Below, one piece after another: positions 28,717 through 37,872 of a stretch of 64,000 bases of DNA (position 1 is its first letter; every line of letters begins with the position of its first letter). The position numbers and the translations under genes are program-made. Origin of the DNA: an uncultured Rikenellaceae bacterium. Lineage in GTDB: Bacteria > Bacteroidota > Bacteroidia > Bacteroidales > Rikenellaceae. The notes below the pieces were generated by a model. That model was not told the origin of the DNA and did not search any database. It saw nothing but the letters and a program-made list of their open reading frames with translations. The stretch spans positions 1 to 64,000 of the forward strand of contig CALYBQ010000005.1 of the NCBI GenBank assembly GCA_944415565.1, given 5' to 3'.

Positions 28717-28790
28717 TAAATATAGCGAAAGTTGAGCGCAAAGCGCCGATCTTGTTCGAAAGATTTACCGAAACACATCGTGTATTAATA
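28717..28790. repeat. Palindromic promoter repeat, copy 3 (diverged)
   Basis: About 74 bp. Begins TAAATATAGCGAAAG, core ATCTT with AAGAT, and ends with an ACACATC segment that it shares with the solitary copy upstream of the his operon rather than with copies 1 and 2. Confidence 0.55.
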
Positions 28791-28810
28791 ATAATAGCAT
28801 AATTTATTCG

Positions 28811-28818
28811 TACCTTAG
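28811..28818 (+). promoter_or_regulatory. Probable -7 box of typA
   Basis: TACCTTAG, one mismatch from TAnnTTTG, 20 bp before the typA ATG. Confidence 0.4.
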
Positions 28819-28838
28819 CGCCCGGAAAAAAGAGAAAA

Positions 28839-30638
28839 ATGCAAAAAATTAGAAACATCGCGATTATCGCACACGTCGACCACGGGAAAACGACCCTCGT
28901 CGACAAAATGATATACCACGGCAACCTGCTTCGTGAGAACCAGGGCGGCGGCGATCTGGTCATGGACAACAACGACCTCGAACGTGAACGAGGGATAACG
29001 ATCCTCTCAAAAAACGTTTCGGTAATCTATAACGGATATAAAATCAACATCATAGACACTCCGGGCCACTCCGACTTCGGCGGAGAGGTGGAGCGTGTGC
29101 TGAACATGGCCGACGGTGTACTTCTGCTCGTGGATGCGTTCGAAGGAACCATGCCGCAGACACGTTTCGTACTCCAGAAAGCACTTTCGCTCGGCAAGAA
29201 GCCCATCGTCGTGATAAACAAGGTTGACAAACCAAACTGCCGTCCCGAATACGTGCACGAACAGGTATTCGACCTCATGTTTACACTCGACGCAACGGAA
29301 GAGCAGCTCGATTTCCGCACCATATACGGCAGCGCGAAACAAGGGTGGATGTCGCACAAGCCCAACGAGAAGACCGACAGTATCGTACCGTTGCTCGACG
29401 CCATAATAGACGACATTCCGGCTCCGGCCGTCGTGGAAGGTACGCCGCAGTTGCTTATCACATCGCTCGAACACTCGCCGTACCTAGGCCGCATCGCAGT
29501 GGGAAAACTGACTCGCGGAACACTTAAAAGCGGTATGCCGATCACACTCGCCAAACGCGACGGCGTGACCATGCAAAAGACACGCATCAAAGAACTTATG
29601 GTGTTCGACGGACTCGGCAAAGCCAAAGTCGAGGAGGTACAGTGCGGCGAAATATGTGCACTCGTAGGTATCGAAGGTTTCGACATCGGTGACACCGTAT
29701 GCGATTACGAAAATCCGGAACCGCTACCTCCTATCTCCATAGACGAGCCTACGATGAGTATGCTCTTCACCATCAACGACTCGCCTTTCTTCGGCAAGGA
29801 CGGAAAATTCGTGACGTCACGTCATATCAAGGAACGCCTCGACAGGGAGTTGGAACGCAACCTCGCCCTGCGCGTGGAACCGGGAGAGACGTCGGACAGC
29901 TTCATAGTATACGGTCGCGGCGTATTGCATTTGTCTGTACTCATAGAGACCATGCGTCGCGAGGGGTACGAGCTTCAGGTAGGTCAGCCCAAGGTGATAA
30001 TCAAGGAGATAGACGGCAAGAAATGCGAGCCCGTAGAAGAGTTGACTATCGACCTGCCGGAAGAGTTCGCAGGCAAGGCCATCGAAATGGCTACCAAACG
30101 TAAAGGCACGCTGGTCAACATGGAGACGGAGAACGACCGTACACGCCTCGAATTCGACATACCGTCGCGCGGTATCATAGGGCTGCGAAGCAACCTTCTT
30201 ACGGCAACGGCAGGAGAGGCCATCATGTCGCACAGGCTGAAGGGTTTCGAACCGCACAAGGGCGAGATCGAGATGCGCCAGAACGGTTCAATAATCGCCC
30301 TCGAAACCGGCACGGCATATGCCTACGCAATCAACAAATTACAGGATAGGGGCAAGTTTTTCGTAGCTCCGGGCGAAGAGATATATTCCGGACAAGTGGT
30401 TGGTGAAAGCACCCGCGCGGACGATCTCGGCGTGAACCTCACCAAAAGCAAGAAGCTCACCAACATGCGTGCGAGCGGCTCAGACGACAAGGTCAGCATA
30501 GCGCCTCCCGTTGTATTCTCGCTCGAAGAGGCATTGGAATACATCAAGGAAGACGAATATGTGGAGGTGACTCCCAAATCGATGCGCCTGCGTAAGATCC
30601 TACTCGACGAGAACGACCGCAAACGCGCCGGAAAGTAA
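28839..30638 (+). CDS. typA: Translational GTPase TypA/BipA
   Basis: 599 aa. Ribosome-associated GTPase of the EF-G family that helps 50S assembly at low temperature and stress. G1 AHVDHGKTTLVDKM near 11-24, a switch I region with RERGITI near 50, G3 DTPGHSDFGGEVERV near 73-87, G4 NKVDKP near 127-132; then the EF-Tu-like domain 2, the EF-G C-like domain and the BipA-specific C-terminal domain with GRGVLHLSVLIETMRREGYE near 363-382. The length is typical. It is divergent from aroB and monocistronic, with a strong terminator 144 bp after the stop. Confidence 0.97.
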   Translation: MQKIRNIAIIAHVDHGKTTLVDKMIYHGNLLRENQGGGDLVMDNNDLERERGITILSKNVSVIYNGYKINIIDTPGHSDFGGEVERVLNMADGVLLLVDAFEGTMPQTRFVLQKALSLGKKPIVVINKVDKPNCRPEYVHEQVFDLMFTLDATEEQLDFRTIYGSAKQGWMSHKPNEKTDSIVPLLDAIIDDIPAPAVVEGTPQLLITSLEHSPYLGRIAVGKLTRGTLKSGMPITLAKRDGVTMQKTRIKELMVFDGLGKAKVEEVQCGEICALVGIEGFDIGDTVCDYENPEPLPPISIDEPTMSMLFTINDSPFFGKDGKFVTSRHIKERLDRELERNLALRVEPGETSDSFIVYGRGVLHLSVLIETMRREGYELQVGQPKVIIKEIDGKKCEPVEELTIDLPEEFAGKAIEMATKRKGTLVNMETENDRTRLEFDIPSRGIIGLRSNLLTATAGEAIMSHRLKGFEPHKGEIEMRQNGSIIALETGTAYAYAINKLQDRGKFFVAPGEEIYSGQVVGESTRADDLGVNLTKSKKLTNMRASGSDDKVSIAPPVVFSLEEALEYIKEDEYVEVTPKSMRLRKILLDENDRKRAGK

Positions 30639-30781
30639 GCACCAATACCATTCAGACACATCCGCTTTTACGCCGAAGTCGGTATTGGGCGATGCTCCGG
30701 AATCGACACAACTTCGTTATTACGAACCAAGTGGCATAACCACTCCTTGTATAACCGCAAGTTGCAACGACATAATACCAA

Positions 30782-30816
30782 GAACAAGCAGGTCATTAAG
30801 ACCTGCTTGTTCATTT
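30782..30816 (+). terminator. Terminator downstream of typA
   Basis: A perfect 13-bp stem, GAACAAGCAGGTC (30782-30794) with GACCTGCTTGTTC (30800-30812), 5-nt loop, followed by ATTTT. Confidence 0.85.
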
Positions 30817-31161
30817 TAACAGTATAGCATCCAATTCCCGAAACTCCACAAGTGCCATCCAGCCGGCAAATAATATTATCTTCAAGCCAATCGTAACCAG
30901 CAAAAGACCGACCATTATTATACGGTGTCACGGACAAGCATAATCTCATCGCATGCCAACACTACCAACCTAACAGCATCAGAAACGATTTAATAATACT
31001 CCAGAAAAACGAATACAACGCGCCTGCTCTCGATAATACGCAAAGCCTTCATCTACGGCACATCCTCAAAACCGGTTTATTTGATACGGCATGAACGACC
31101 ACAACAAGCCCACACAGCACATATCGTTCTCCTATATACCGCAAAAAAGACATAGCCTGCC

Positions 31162-31196
31162 AAACAAACAAGGGCCGTCATAATGACGATCCTTGT
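31162..31196 (-). terminator. Terminator of the his operon
   Basis: On the minus strand ACAAGG and CGTCA arms pair with TGACG and CCTTGT (two unpaired positions between), 31168-31196, followed by TTGTTTG. It lies 22 bp after hisIE. Confidence 0.8.
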
Positions 31197-31217
31197 TATC
31201 GAAACATTATAAAATCG

Positions 31218-31838
31218 TTATTTATGGCGTTTCGCGAGTTCTTTTTCCAGATCGGCAATAGAACATCCCATCTGTTCGAGCAGCACGAGCAGGTGGTATA
31301 TGAGGTCGGACGCTTCGTATATGAAATCGCCGATGTTCTTTCCGTCTACCGCCTCGATCACAGTCTCGACAGCCTCTTCACCCACTTTCTGAGCAATCTT
31401 ATTCACACCTTTGGTGAAAAGTTTCGTGGTATACGAGCCTTCCGGCATGTCTCTGTGACGCTGCTGTATGACCGTTTGCAGGTAACGTATGAACCCTTCT
31501 GTGTCGGCCGGATCGCCGTCCGCGGTAGCGAAACAGGTCGTCGTCCCGTTGTGGCACGCAGGTCCGTGCGGAATTACCTTTATAAGCAACGTATCGGCAT
31601 CGCAATCGGCCGCTACCGACACGATGTCGAGGAAGTTGTTGCTCGTCTCGCCTTTGGTCCAGAGACGCTGTTTGGTCCGGCTATAAAACGTCACGCGGCC
31701 CTCTTTCATACTCTTCTCGAAAGCCTCTTCGTTCATGTACCCTACCATCAGCACAGCCAGTGTGCGGGCGTCCTGTATCACGGCGGGCACCAGACCGTCT
31801 GCGTTCTTAGACGCATTCAATTCACTGAATTTCAACAT
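31218..31838 (-). CDS. hisIE: Bifunctional phosphoribosyl-AMP cyclohydrolase / phosphoribosyl-ATP pyrophosphatase
   Basis: 206 aa. Catalyses steps 2 and 3 of histidine synthesis. The N-terminal cyclohydrolase domain (about 1-110) has GYMNEEAFEKS, SRTKQRLWTKGETS and the metal-binding DCDADTLL and GPACHNGTTTCF motifs. The C-terminal pyrophosphatase domain (about 115-206) has KLFTKGVNKIAQKVGEEAVETVIEA and SDLIYHLLVLL. It is the last gene of the operon, 4 bp after hisF. Confidence 0.97.
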   Translation of the reverse strand: MLKFSELNASKNADGLVPAVIQDARTLAVLMVGYMNEEAFEKSMKEGRVTFYSRTKQRLWTKGETSNNFLDIVSVAADCDADTLLIKVIPHGPACHNGTTTCFATADGDPADTEGFIRYLQTVIQQRHRDMPEGSYTTKLFTKGVNKIAQKVGEEAVETVIEAVDGKNIGDFIYEASDLIYHLLVLLEQMGCSIADLEKELAKRHK

Positions 31839-31842
31839 ATCT

Positions 31843-32598
31843 CTATAATCTTATGTTTATTCCTTTCTTATCCAATTCGCGCTTCAACACCGGAATAGGG
31901 ATCTCGCCGTAGTGGAAAATGCTCGCAGCGAGCGCCGCATCGGCCTTACCCACGGTCAATACCTCGGCAATGTCCTCCACGGAGCCGGCCCCGCCGGAAG
32001 CGACCACGGGGATCGACAGCATGTCGCACAACCGGGCATACGTTTCGCACGGATACCCGCTCTTCGTACCGTCATGGTCCATCGAGGTAAACAGTATCTC
32101 GCCCGCGCCGCGCTCCTGCGCCTCCTTGGCCCAAGAGAAAAGCTCACGCTCCGACAAACGTTTCCCTCCATGCGTCGTTACCACCCACTGCCCATCTATC
32201 GTTTTGGCATCTATCGCAACCACTATGAACTGACTCCCGTAACGGCCCGCAATCTCGTCAACGAGTTCCGGACGGCGTACCGCAGCACTGTTTACGGTCA
32301 CCTTGTCCGCACCGGCCAGCAACAGCCTGCCAGCATCATCTACGCTCGATATGCCGCCTCCTACGGTAAACGGAATATCTATCCCCTCGGCAATGCGAGT
32401 AACCAACTCGGCAAACGTTTTACGCCCCTCATTGGTAGCGCTTATATCGAGGTACACGAGTTCGTCGGCCCCCTCTGCCGCATATTTCTGCCCGAGCTCC
32501 ACAGGATCGCCCACATTACGCAGACCGAGAAAATTGATGCCTTTCACCGTCGTCCCGTCCTTTATGTCGAGACACGGTATTATTCTTTTCGCGAGCAT
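31843..32598 (-). CDS. hisF: Imidazole glycerol phosphate synthase, cyclase subunit HisF
   Basis: 251 aa, a (beta/alpha)8 barrel. Uses ammonia from HisH to turn PRFAR into imidazole glycerol phosphate and AICAR. The N-terminus [19 protein letters not shown] includes the catalytic Asp, the second catalytic Asp lies in VVAIDAKT near 127-133, and the phosphate-binding GGGISS and SGGAGSVED segments are at about 81 and 201. The start overlaps the end of hisA by 19 bp, implying translational coupling. Confidence 0.97.
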   Translation of the reverse strand: MLAKRIIPCLDIKDGTTVKGINFLGLRNVGDPVELGQKYAAEGADELVYLDISATNEGRKTFAELVTRIAEGIDIPFTVGGGISSVDDAGRLLLAGADKVTVNSAAVRRPELVDEIAGRYGSQFIVVAIDAKTIDGQWVVTTHGGKRLSERELFSWAKEAQERGAGEILFTSMDHDGTKSGYPCETYARLCDMLSIPVVASGGAGSVEDIAEVLTVGKADAALAASIFHYGEIPIPVLKRELDKKGINIRL

Positions 32599-33308
32599 TC
32601 TTCCAATTGTTTAAGTGTTATGCGTCCCTCGTAGAACGCTTTGCCTACTATCACGCTACGCATTCCCATATCGTTAAGTTTCAGAATGTCGTCCATGGAA
32701 CTTATCCCTCCGCTCACGGTTATGTCAATCTCCGGGAAACGGCCCTGCAACTCTTCGTAAAGACCGAACGTAGGTCCCTGCAACATACCGTCTTTCGAAA
32801 TATCGGTGCATATGACCTGCGAAAGCCCATCGCCGGCGAACTGTTCGATAAGCGTCTCGGCCGATACCTCCGACGATTCCAACCATCCATGCGTAGCCAC
32901 GAAACCGTTCTTGACATCCGCACCCAGTATGACCTTTCCCGCTCCGAAATCGGACAACCAGCGGCGGAAATCGTCCGGTTTGGTAACGGCTACGCTACCG
33001 CATATCGCACGGTTTGCACCGCTGTCGAAAACGGCCTTCAACGCTTCGGCACTCTTTATGCCCCCGCCGTACTGTATATCCATTCCGGTACGTGCGGCAA
33101 CCTTTTCCAGAACGGCAAGGTTCTTTGGCGCAGAAGCCTTAGCCCCGTCCAAATCGACGAGATGCAGACGGCGTATACCGGCATCGCGAAACCTCACCGC
33201 CACCTCGGACGGGTCCTTGAAATAGGTTGTCTTTTGATCGTAATCGCCTTGTGAAAGGCGTACGCACTCGCCTCCTATTATATCTATCGCAGGAATTATC
33301 TCTATCAT
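32580..33308 (-). CDS. hisA: Phosphoribosylformimino-5-aminoimidazole carboxamide ribotide isomerase
   Basis: 242 aa, (beta/alpha)8 barrel of the HisA/HisF family. Opens with [25 protein letters not shown] containing the catalytic Asp; the second acid is in [10 protein letters not shown] near 166-176, and phosphate-binding loops are QYGGGIKS and [10 protein letters not shown]. It catalyses step 4 of histidine synthesis. It follows the SHOCT/DUF4870 gene by 6 bp and overlaps hisF. Confidence 0.97.
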   Translation of the reverse strand: MIEIIPAIDIIGGECVRLSQGDYDQKTTYFKDPSEVAVRFRDAGIRRLHLVDLDGAKASAPKNLAVLEKVAARTGMDIQYGGGIKSAEALKAVFDSGANRAICGSVAVTKPDDFRRWLSDFGAGKVILGADVKNGFVATHGWLESSEVSAETLIEQFAGDGLSQVICTDISKDGMLQGPTFGLYEELQGRFPEIDITVSGGISSMDDILKLNDMGMRSVIVGKAFYEGRITLKQLEECSRKE

Positions 33309-33314
33309 AAACTA

Positions 33315-33794
33315 TCAGGAGAAAAAAGTTATCGACATGGGATACCGCCAATACTCCCCTTTGTTGGCCTTGATCGCGGCTATTATCACGAACACGATCT
33401 CCAGCACACCGAGTGCTATGAGAATCGGAATACCGATAATCGCGAAACAAAGCAGGAGTGCCACTACGGCATATATCGCCATGCTTATCATGAAATTAAC
33501 TATATTCTTACCGTGCCTGTCGATCTCCGCGTTGTTCTTAGCGTTGATCTGCCACAGCAATATCGGCGCTACGAGCCCGGCAAAAGGAATAATCAAACCG
33601 GCGAACTGCGAAAGGTGCATCACCATGAGGTAATTCTCCTCATTCAGCCCCAGCATGCTATTGTTTCCGGCAGTCGTGGAGACAGACGCCTCAGACGCCA
33701 ATATCTTGGCCTTCTCACACTGAAACTCCTCTTCCGAGATGACACCCTTCTGACGAAGGTCCTCCAATTTATTCAGGTCGTCGTATTTGCCCAT
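33315..33794 (-). CDS. SHOCT-DUF4870 membrane protein inserted in the his operon
   Basis: 159 aa. The N-terminus has a SHOCT motif (about 6-33: LNKLEDLRQKGVISEEEFQCEKAKIL). The rest is a DUF4870-type small membrane domain: NEENYLMVMHLSQFAGLIIPFAGLVAPILLW near 50-82, a conserved IDRHGKNIVNFMISMAIYAVVA segment near 91-112 and hydrophobic stretches to about 145, giving three or four transmembrane helices. The function is unknown; the fold is common in stress or envelope proteins. It lies 14 bp after hisH and 6 bp before hisA, so it is co-transcribed and placed under the his attenuator. No histidine-pathway role is known to me. Confidence 0.85.
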   Translation of the reverse strand: MGKYDDLNKLEDLRQKGVISEEEFQCEKAKILASEASVSTTAGNNSMLGLNEENYLMVMHLSQFAGLIIPFAGLVAPILLWQINAKNNAEIDRHGKNIVNFMISMAIYAVVALLLCFAIIGIPILIALGVLEIVFVIIAAIKANKGEYWRYPMSITFFS

Positions 33795-33808
33795 AGCGTG
33801 TTATTTTA

Positions 33809-34393
33809 TTATTTACACAGAAAGTTTTTCAAAATCTGCTCGCCGACCGCCCCGCTCTTCTCCGGATGGAATTGCGTCCCGAAGAAATTACCACGCTGCA
33901 AAGCTGCGCTGAAAAGCGTTCCGTAATCGGTGACGGCCACAGTATGGGCGCTCAACTGTGGGGCGTAAGAATGCACGTAATAGACATACACACCGTCCTC
34001 CATATCGCGGAAAAGCGGAGAGTCCAGTTTCTCTATCGTATCCCACCCCATATGTGGAACTTTCAACCCTTGTCCGGGCTCCATCTTGACGACATCCGCA
34101 TCGAATATGCCCATGCACTGGGTATCACCCTCTTCGCTGCCGCGACACATCAACTGCATCCCGATACATATTCCGAGGACCGGTTGCGTCAGGCCCAAAA
34201 TAACGTCTACGAGCCCCGAACCGCGCAGGCTGGCCATGGCTTGTCCGGCCTCGCCGACACCCGGCAATATCACATGCGAAGCGGAACGTATCACGCCGGC
34301 ATCGCCCGTCACGACATACTCGCCACCCAGCCTGCCGAGCGCGTTCTCCACCGAACATAGGTTGCCCGTCTTGTAATCTATAACCGCTATCAT
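33809..34393 (-). CDS. hisH: Imidazole glycerol phosphate synthase, glutaminase subunit HisH
   Basis: 194 aa, class I glutamine amidotransferase. The nucleophile Cys is in [12 protein letters not shown] (near 78) and the His/Glu pair in [10 protein letters not shown] near 175-184. The N-terminus [18 protein letters not shown] is typical. It supplies ammonia to HisF. Its ATG overlaps the hisB stop as ATGA. Confidence 0.97.
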   Translation of the reverse strand: MIAVIDYKTGNLCSVENALGRLGGEYVVTGDAGVIRSASHVILPGVGEAGQAMASLRGSGLVDVILGLTQPVLGICIGMQLMCRGSEEGDTQCMGIFDADVVKMEPGQGLKVPHMGWDTIEKLDSPLFRDMEDGVYVYYVHSYAPQLSAHTVAVTDYGTLFSAALQRGNFFGTQFHPEKSGAVGEQILKNFLCK

Positions 34394-35535
34394 AACACTC
34401 CTTTACTGCTTGGCAGGTCGTACGAGAAAACGTTCCGGCGTATGGCCGCACGCAACGCCCTTGCCAGAGCCTTGAATATCCCTTCTATCTTGTGATGTTC
34501 GTTCTCGCCTTTCGCCGATATGTGCAGGTTGCATTTGGCCGCCTCGGCAAAGCTCTTGAAAAAGTGCTTGAACATCTCGGTCGGCACATCGCCTATCATC
34601 TCGCGTTTGAACACTACATCCCATTCGAAATCTATGCGTCCGCCGAAATCGAGCAACACCATCGCCGATGATTCGTCCATCGGCAGGGCGAAGCCGTAAC
34701 GCTCCATCCCCCTTTTCGAGCCGAGAGCCTTCAATACCGCCTCGCCCAACACTATGGCGACATCCTCCATCGTGTGGTGTTCATCGACTTCGAGGTCTCC
34801 CTTAACGTCAACCTGCAATGCCACACCGGCGTGGTGCACTATCTGCCACAGCATGTGGTCGAGGAAATTAAGTCCCGTAGCTATATGCGACTCGCCACGC
34901 CCGTCGAGGTCCACGAATACCTTTATCTTGGTTTCCGACGTATTGCGTTCGATAAACGCAGTACGTTCGCCGCCACGCAGGAATTCGGCTATCTCGCCCC
35001 AATCCTGCGATATAAACGCGCATACGTCCTGCAAACCGTCGGCAGCTACCTTTTTCGCCGCGTCCGAATCCGCAGCGGCAATAAGTATTGCTTTGGCGCC
35101 GAGGTTCTTCGCCAACTGTACGTCCGTAGCCCTATCCCCTATGACGAACGAACCGGCAAGGTCGTAATCTCCGCCCGTATACTTACCGAACATGGCCGTG
35201 CCCGGCTTGCGCGTCGGTTTGTTCTCGTGCTCAAAACTGCGGTCAATAAGCTGGTCGTCGAATTCGACACCTTCACCGGCAAGCGTCTTGAGCATCTTGT
35301 TATGCGCCGGCCAGAACGTATCCTCCGGGAAACTCGCCGTCCCCAGTCCGTCCTGATTCGTAGCCATGACGAATTCGAAATCGAGCGGCCGCAGCGCCTT
35401 CAGCGCCGAGATAGCACCCGGCAAGAACTCCAGCTTTTCCAGACTGTCTATCTGGCAATCACTCGCAGGCTCGACTATGATAGTCCCGTCGCGATCAATG
35501 AACAGGGCCTTTTTAAGTATCTGTGTCGTTGACAT
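34390..35535 (-). CDS. hisB: Bifunctional histidinol-phosphatase / imidazoleglycerol-phosphate dehydratase HisB
   Basis: 381 aa. The N-terminal HAD phosphatase domain (about 1-185) has the catalytic FIDRDGTI motif at 13-20 and the [12 protein letters not shown] loop; the C-terminal dehydratase domain (about 190-381) has the metal-binding [12 protein letters not shown] and [11 protein letters not shown] motifs and a second set in [13 protein letters not shown] and NEHHKIEG. It catalyses steps 6 and 8. The ATG at 35535 ([12 protein letters not shown]) was chosen; an upstream TTG at 35568 would overlap hisC. The fused form is shared with enterobacteria and many Bacteroidota. Confidence 0.96.
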   Translation of the reverse strand: MSTTQILKKALFIDRDGTIIVEPASDCQIDSLEKLEFLPGAISALKALRPLDFEFVMATNQDGLGTASFPEDTFWPAHNKMLKTLAGEGVEFDDQLIDRSFEHENKPTRKPGTAMFGKYTGGDYDLAGSFVIGDRATDVQLAKNLGAKAILIAAADSDAAKKVAADGLQDVCAFISQDWGEIAEFLRGGERTAFIERNTSETKIKVFVDLDGRGESHIATGLNFLDHMLWQIVHHAGVALQVDVKGDLEVDEHHTMEDVAIVLGEAVLKALGSKRGMERYGFALPMDESSAMVLLDFGGRIDFEWDVVFKREMIGDVPTEMFKHFFKSFAEAAKCNLHISAKGENEHHKIEGIFKALARALRAAIRRNVFSYDLPSSKGVL

Positions 35536-35542
35536 AAATATT

Positions 35543-36580
35543 CTATTTTTCCGCCGCCATACGGTCAAGGATGGCGAGCATCTTCACGTTCTCTTCCGGA
35601 GTCCCGATAGTAATACGGAGCGTGCCTTCACAACCTTTTATACGCGAGCGGTCGCGCACTATAACGCCGCCACGTATCAGTTCATCATACACTCCTTTCG
35701 GATCGTCCACCTTTACCAGCACAAAGTTAGCATCTGTCGGGTAAATTCCGCGTATCAAAGGATTTTCAGAGAGTTTTTCCACAACTTTCCTGCGCTGCCC
35801 GTTCAATTCCTCCACCTGACCGGCAATATCCTTATTCAACTGTTCGAGAACTATCCTCTGCGTGACGCCATTTATGTTGTAAGGATACTTGACGCGTGTG
35901 AACAGCGCGATTATGTCTTCGCGGGCGAATGCGAGCCCCAACCTCAATCCGGCCATGCCCCACGCTTTCGACAGGGTTTGCAATACCACGAGATTAGGAT
36001 ACCTCGCCAGTCTGTATAACCACCCCTCTTCTTCCGAAAAATCTACATACGCCTCGTCTATCACCACGATCCCGTCGAACCCGGCCAACAGCCTCTCCAC
36101 ATCCGATACAGGGAACACATTACCGGTAGGATTATTCGGAGAGCATAGGAACATAACCTTGGTGTTCTTATCTACAGCACCCAACAAGCCGTCCACATCG
36201 AGCGAATAATCGCCACGTAGCTGTACCTCGCGAAATTCGACGTCGTTGGTCGCAGCCGCCACTTTATACATTCCGTAAGTCGGAGCTATGGAGACAGCAT
36301 TGTCTATGCGCGGATCACAGAACACCCTGTATACCAAATCTATCGCCTCGTCACTGCCATTGCCAATGAAAATATTCTTAACGGGTACACCCTTTATCTC
36401 CGAGATACGGGCTTTCAACTCTTTCTGGTAAGGGTCCGGATAACGATTATAGCCGTTGTCGTACGGATTCTCGTTGGCATCGAGATACACCCCTATCGGA
36501 CCCGTATATTCGTCCCTCGCGGTAGAATACGGTGCCAACGCAAGTATATTCTTCCTCACCAGTTCTATTGGATCTTTCAT
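35543..36580 (-). CDS. hisC: Histidinol-phosphate aminotransferase
   Basis: 345 aa, PLP fold type I aminotransferase for step 7. [18 protein letters not shown] near 35-52 and the [11 protein letters not shown] cofactor loop near 75 are present; PLP is held by Asp/Tyr in VIDEAYVDF, and the Schiff-base Lys is in [14 protein letters not shown] near 210. The ATG at 36580 was chosen over a TTG at 36589. It starts 11 bp after the hisD stop. Confidence 0.96.
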   Translation of the reverse strand: MKDPIELVRKNILALAPYSTARDEYTGPIGVYLDANENPYDNGYNRYPDPYQKELKARISEIKGVPVKNIFIGNGSDEAIDLVYRVFCDPRIDNAVSIAPTYGMYKVAAATNDVEFREVQLRGDYSLDVDGLLGAVDKNTKVMFLCSPNNPTGNVFPVSDVERLLAGFDGIVVIDEAYVDFSEEEGWLYRLARYPNLVVLQTLSKAWGMAGLRLGLAFAREDIIALFTRVKYPYNINGVTQRIVLEQLNKDIAGQVEELNGQRRKVVEKLSENPLIRGIYPTDANFVLVKVDDPKGVYDELIRGGVIVRDRSRIKGCEGTLRITIGTPEENVKMLAILDRMAAEK

Positions 36581-36591
36581 CGTTCTCAAAT

Positions 36592-37872
36592 TTACAAATT
36601 TTCAAGTCGTATCTTGACGGCATTCCTGTGTCCGTCGAGCCCCTCCGCCGCAGCCATCGCCATGACCGCAGGCCCTATGCCGCGCAAACCGTCGGCCGAT
36701 AGCTCCTGTATCGTTATTTTCTTCAGGAAGCTGTCTACGTTCACGCCGCTGAACGCCCGCGCCCAGCCGGCCGTAGGCAGCGTATGGTTAGTACCCGACG
36801 CATAATCGCCCACACTCTCGGGAGAATAGTTGCCGAGGAAAATACTCCCTGCGGCCGTTATCTTATCCGCCACTCCCCAAGGGTCATCCATCGAGATGAT
36901 CAGGTGTTCCGCCGCATAGACATTGGCGAAATCTATCATATCCTGCCTGTCGTCCATCACGACGGCAAAGCTGTTGTCGAGAGAATTAGACGCAAGGCCG
37001 CTGCGGCTGAGTACGGCAAGTTGAACCTCAACCTGCTTCAACACCTGCTCTGCGAACGAACGGGAATCGGTAACCAATACCGACTGACTGTCGGCCCCGT
37101 GTTCGGCCTGAGAAAGAAGATCGGCCGCCACGAACTCCGGACGCGCGGTAGAGTCGGCCATAACCATAACCTCGGAAGGTCCTGCGGGCATGTCTATACC
37201 TACCTCCGACAACGAAACCAACTGCTTCGCTTTGGTCACGTAACGGTTACCCGGCCCGAATATCTTGTCCACTTTCGGTACGCTCTTAGTCCCGTAAGCC
37301 ATCGCGGCCACAGCCTGAGCACCTCCGGCCATGAATATCTTGTCCACTCCGCAGACCGAAGCGGCGTATAATATTTCCGGCGCGACGTTCCCCGACTTGT
37401 CCGGCGGCGTACAAAGCACTATCTCGGGACAGCCGGCAACCTTGGCTGGAACGGCAAGCATTATGACTGTCGAGAACAACGGTGCAGATCCTCCCGGAAT
37501 ATACAGTCCCACACGCTGCACGGGCACATTCCTCTGGACACAGCGCACTCCCGACATCGTCTGAATATCGACACCTTTCGAAAGCTGCGCCTCGTGGAAC
37601 TTCCTGACATTTGACACCGAAAGCTCTATGGCGTCCTTCAACGACTGTTCTATCTTACCGGCAGCGGCCTCTATCTGGTCTTTTCCTACGTCCACACGGT
37701 CGAGCTTAACCCCGTCTATCTCGGCAGCCAACCCGATCAGAGCATCGTCGCCCTCTTCACGCACCCGCGCAATGATCTTCTCGACACGTTGTCCGATAAC
37801 CCCGTCATCGGGCAACGCACGGCGGGTAATCTCACTCCAGTCCCGCCTTTCAGGATTTACGATCACTTTCAT
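36592..37872 (-). CDS. hisD: Histidinol dehydrogenase
   Basis: 426 aa. Oxidises histidinol to histidine with NAD and zinc (last two steps). The start is the ATG at 37872, which shares one base with the hisG stop (TAATG) and matches the family N-terminus; earlier candidate starts lie inside hisG. Motifs: VGLYIPGGSAPLFSTVIMLAVPAKVAG near 115-141, the DMPAGPSEVMVMAD signature near 223-236, the zinc-ligand region ADLLSQAEHGADSQ near 250-263 and ASGTNHTLPTAG near 355-366. Confidence 0.97.
   Translation of the reverse strand: MKVIVNPERRDWSEITRRALPDDGVIGQRVEKIIARVREEGDDALIGLAAEIDGVKLDRVDVGKDQIEAAAGKIEQSLKDAIELSVSNVRKFHEAQLSKGVDIQTMSGVRCVQRNVPVQRVGLYIPGGSAPLFSTVIMLAVPAKVAGCPEIVLCTPPDKSGNVAPEILYAASVCGVDKIFMAGGAQAVAAMAYGTKSVPKVDKIFGPGNRYVTKAKQLVSLSEVGIDMPAGPSEVMVMADSTARPEFVAADLLSQAEHGADSQSVLVTDSRSFAEQVLKQVEVQLAVLSRSGLASNSLDNSFAVVMDDRQDMIDFANVYAAEHLIISMDDPWGVADKITAAGSIFLGNYSPESVGDYASGTNHTLPTAGWARAFSGVNVDSFLKKITIQELSADGLRGIGPAVMAMAAAEGLDGHRNAVKIRLENL

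Larger units (their letters stand above)
30639..31217. other. Intergenic region between typA and hisIE
   Basis: About 580 bp between convergent units, with two terminators (30782-30816 and 31168-31196) and otherwise no recognisable gene. The 93-codon minus ORF at 30668-30949 runs through the terminator and is not credible. Confidence 0.6.

Noticed and set aside
28570..28790. CRISPR array or insertion sequence
   Set aside because: Only three units, no spacers of constant length between identical repeats, no cas genes or transposase; the units are contiguous palindromic repeats.
30668..30949. 93-codon minus-strand ORF downstream of typA
   Set aside because: It runs through the perfect terminator hairpin, and its sequence has no domain character.
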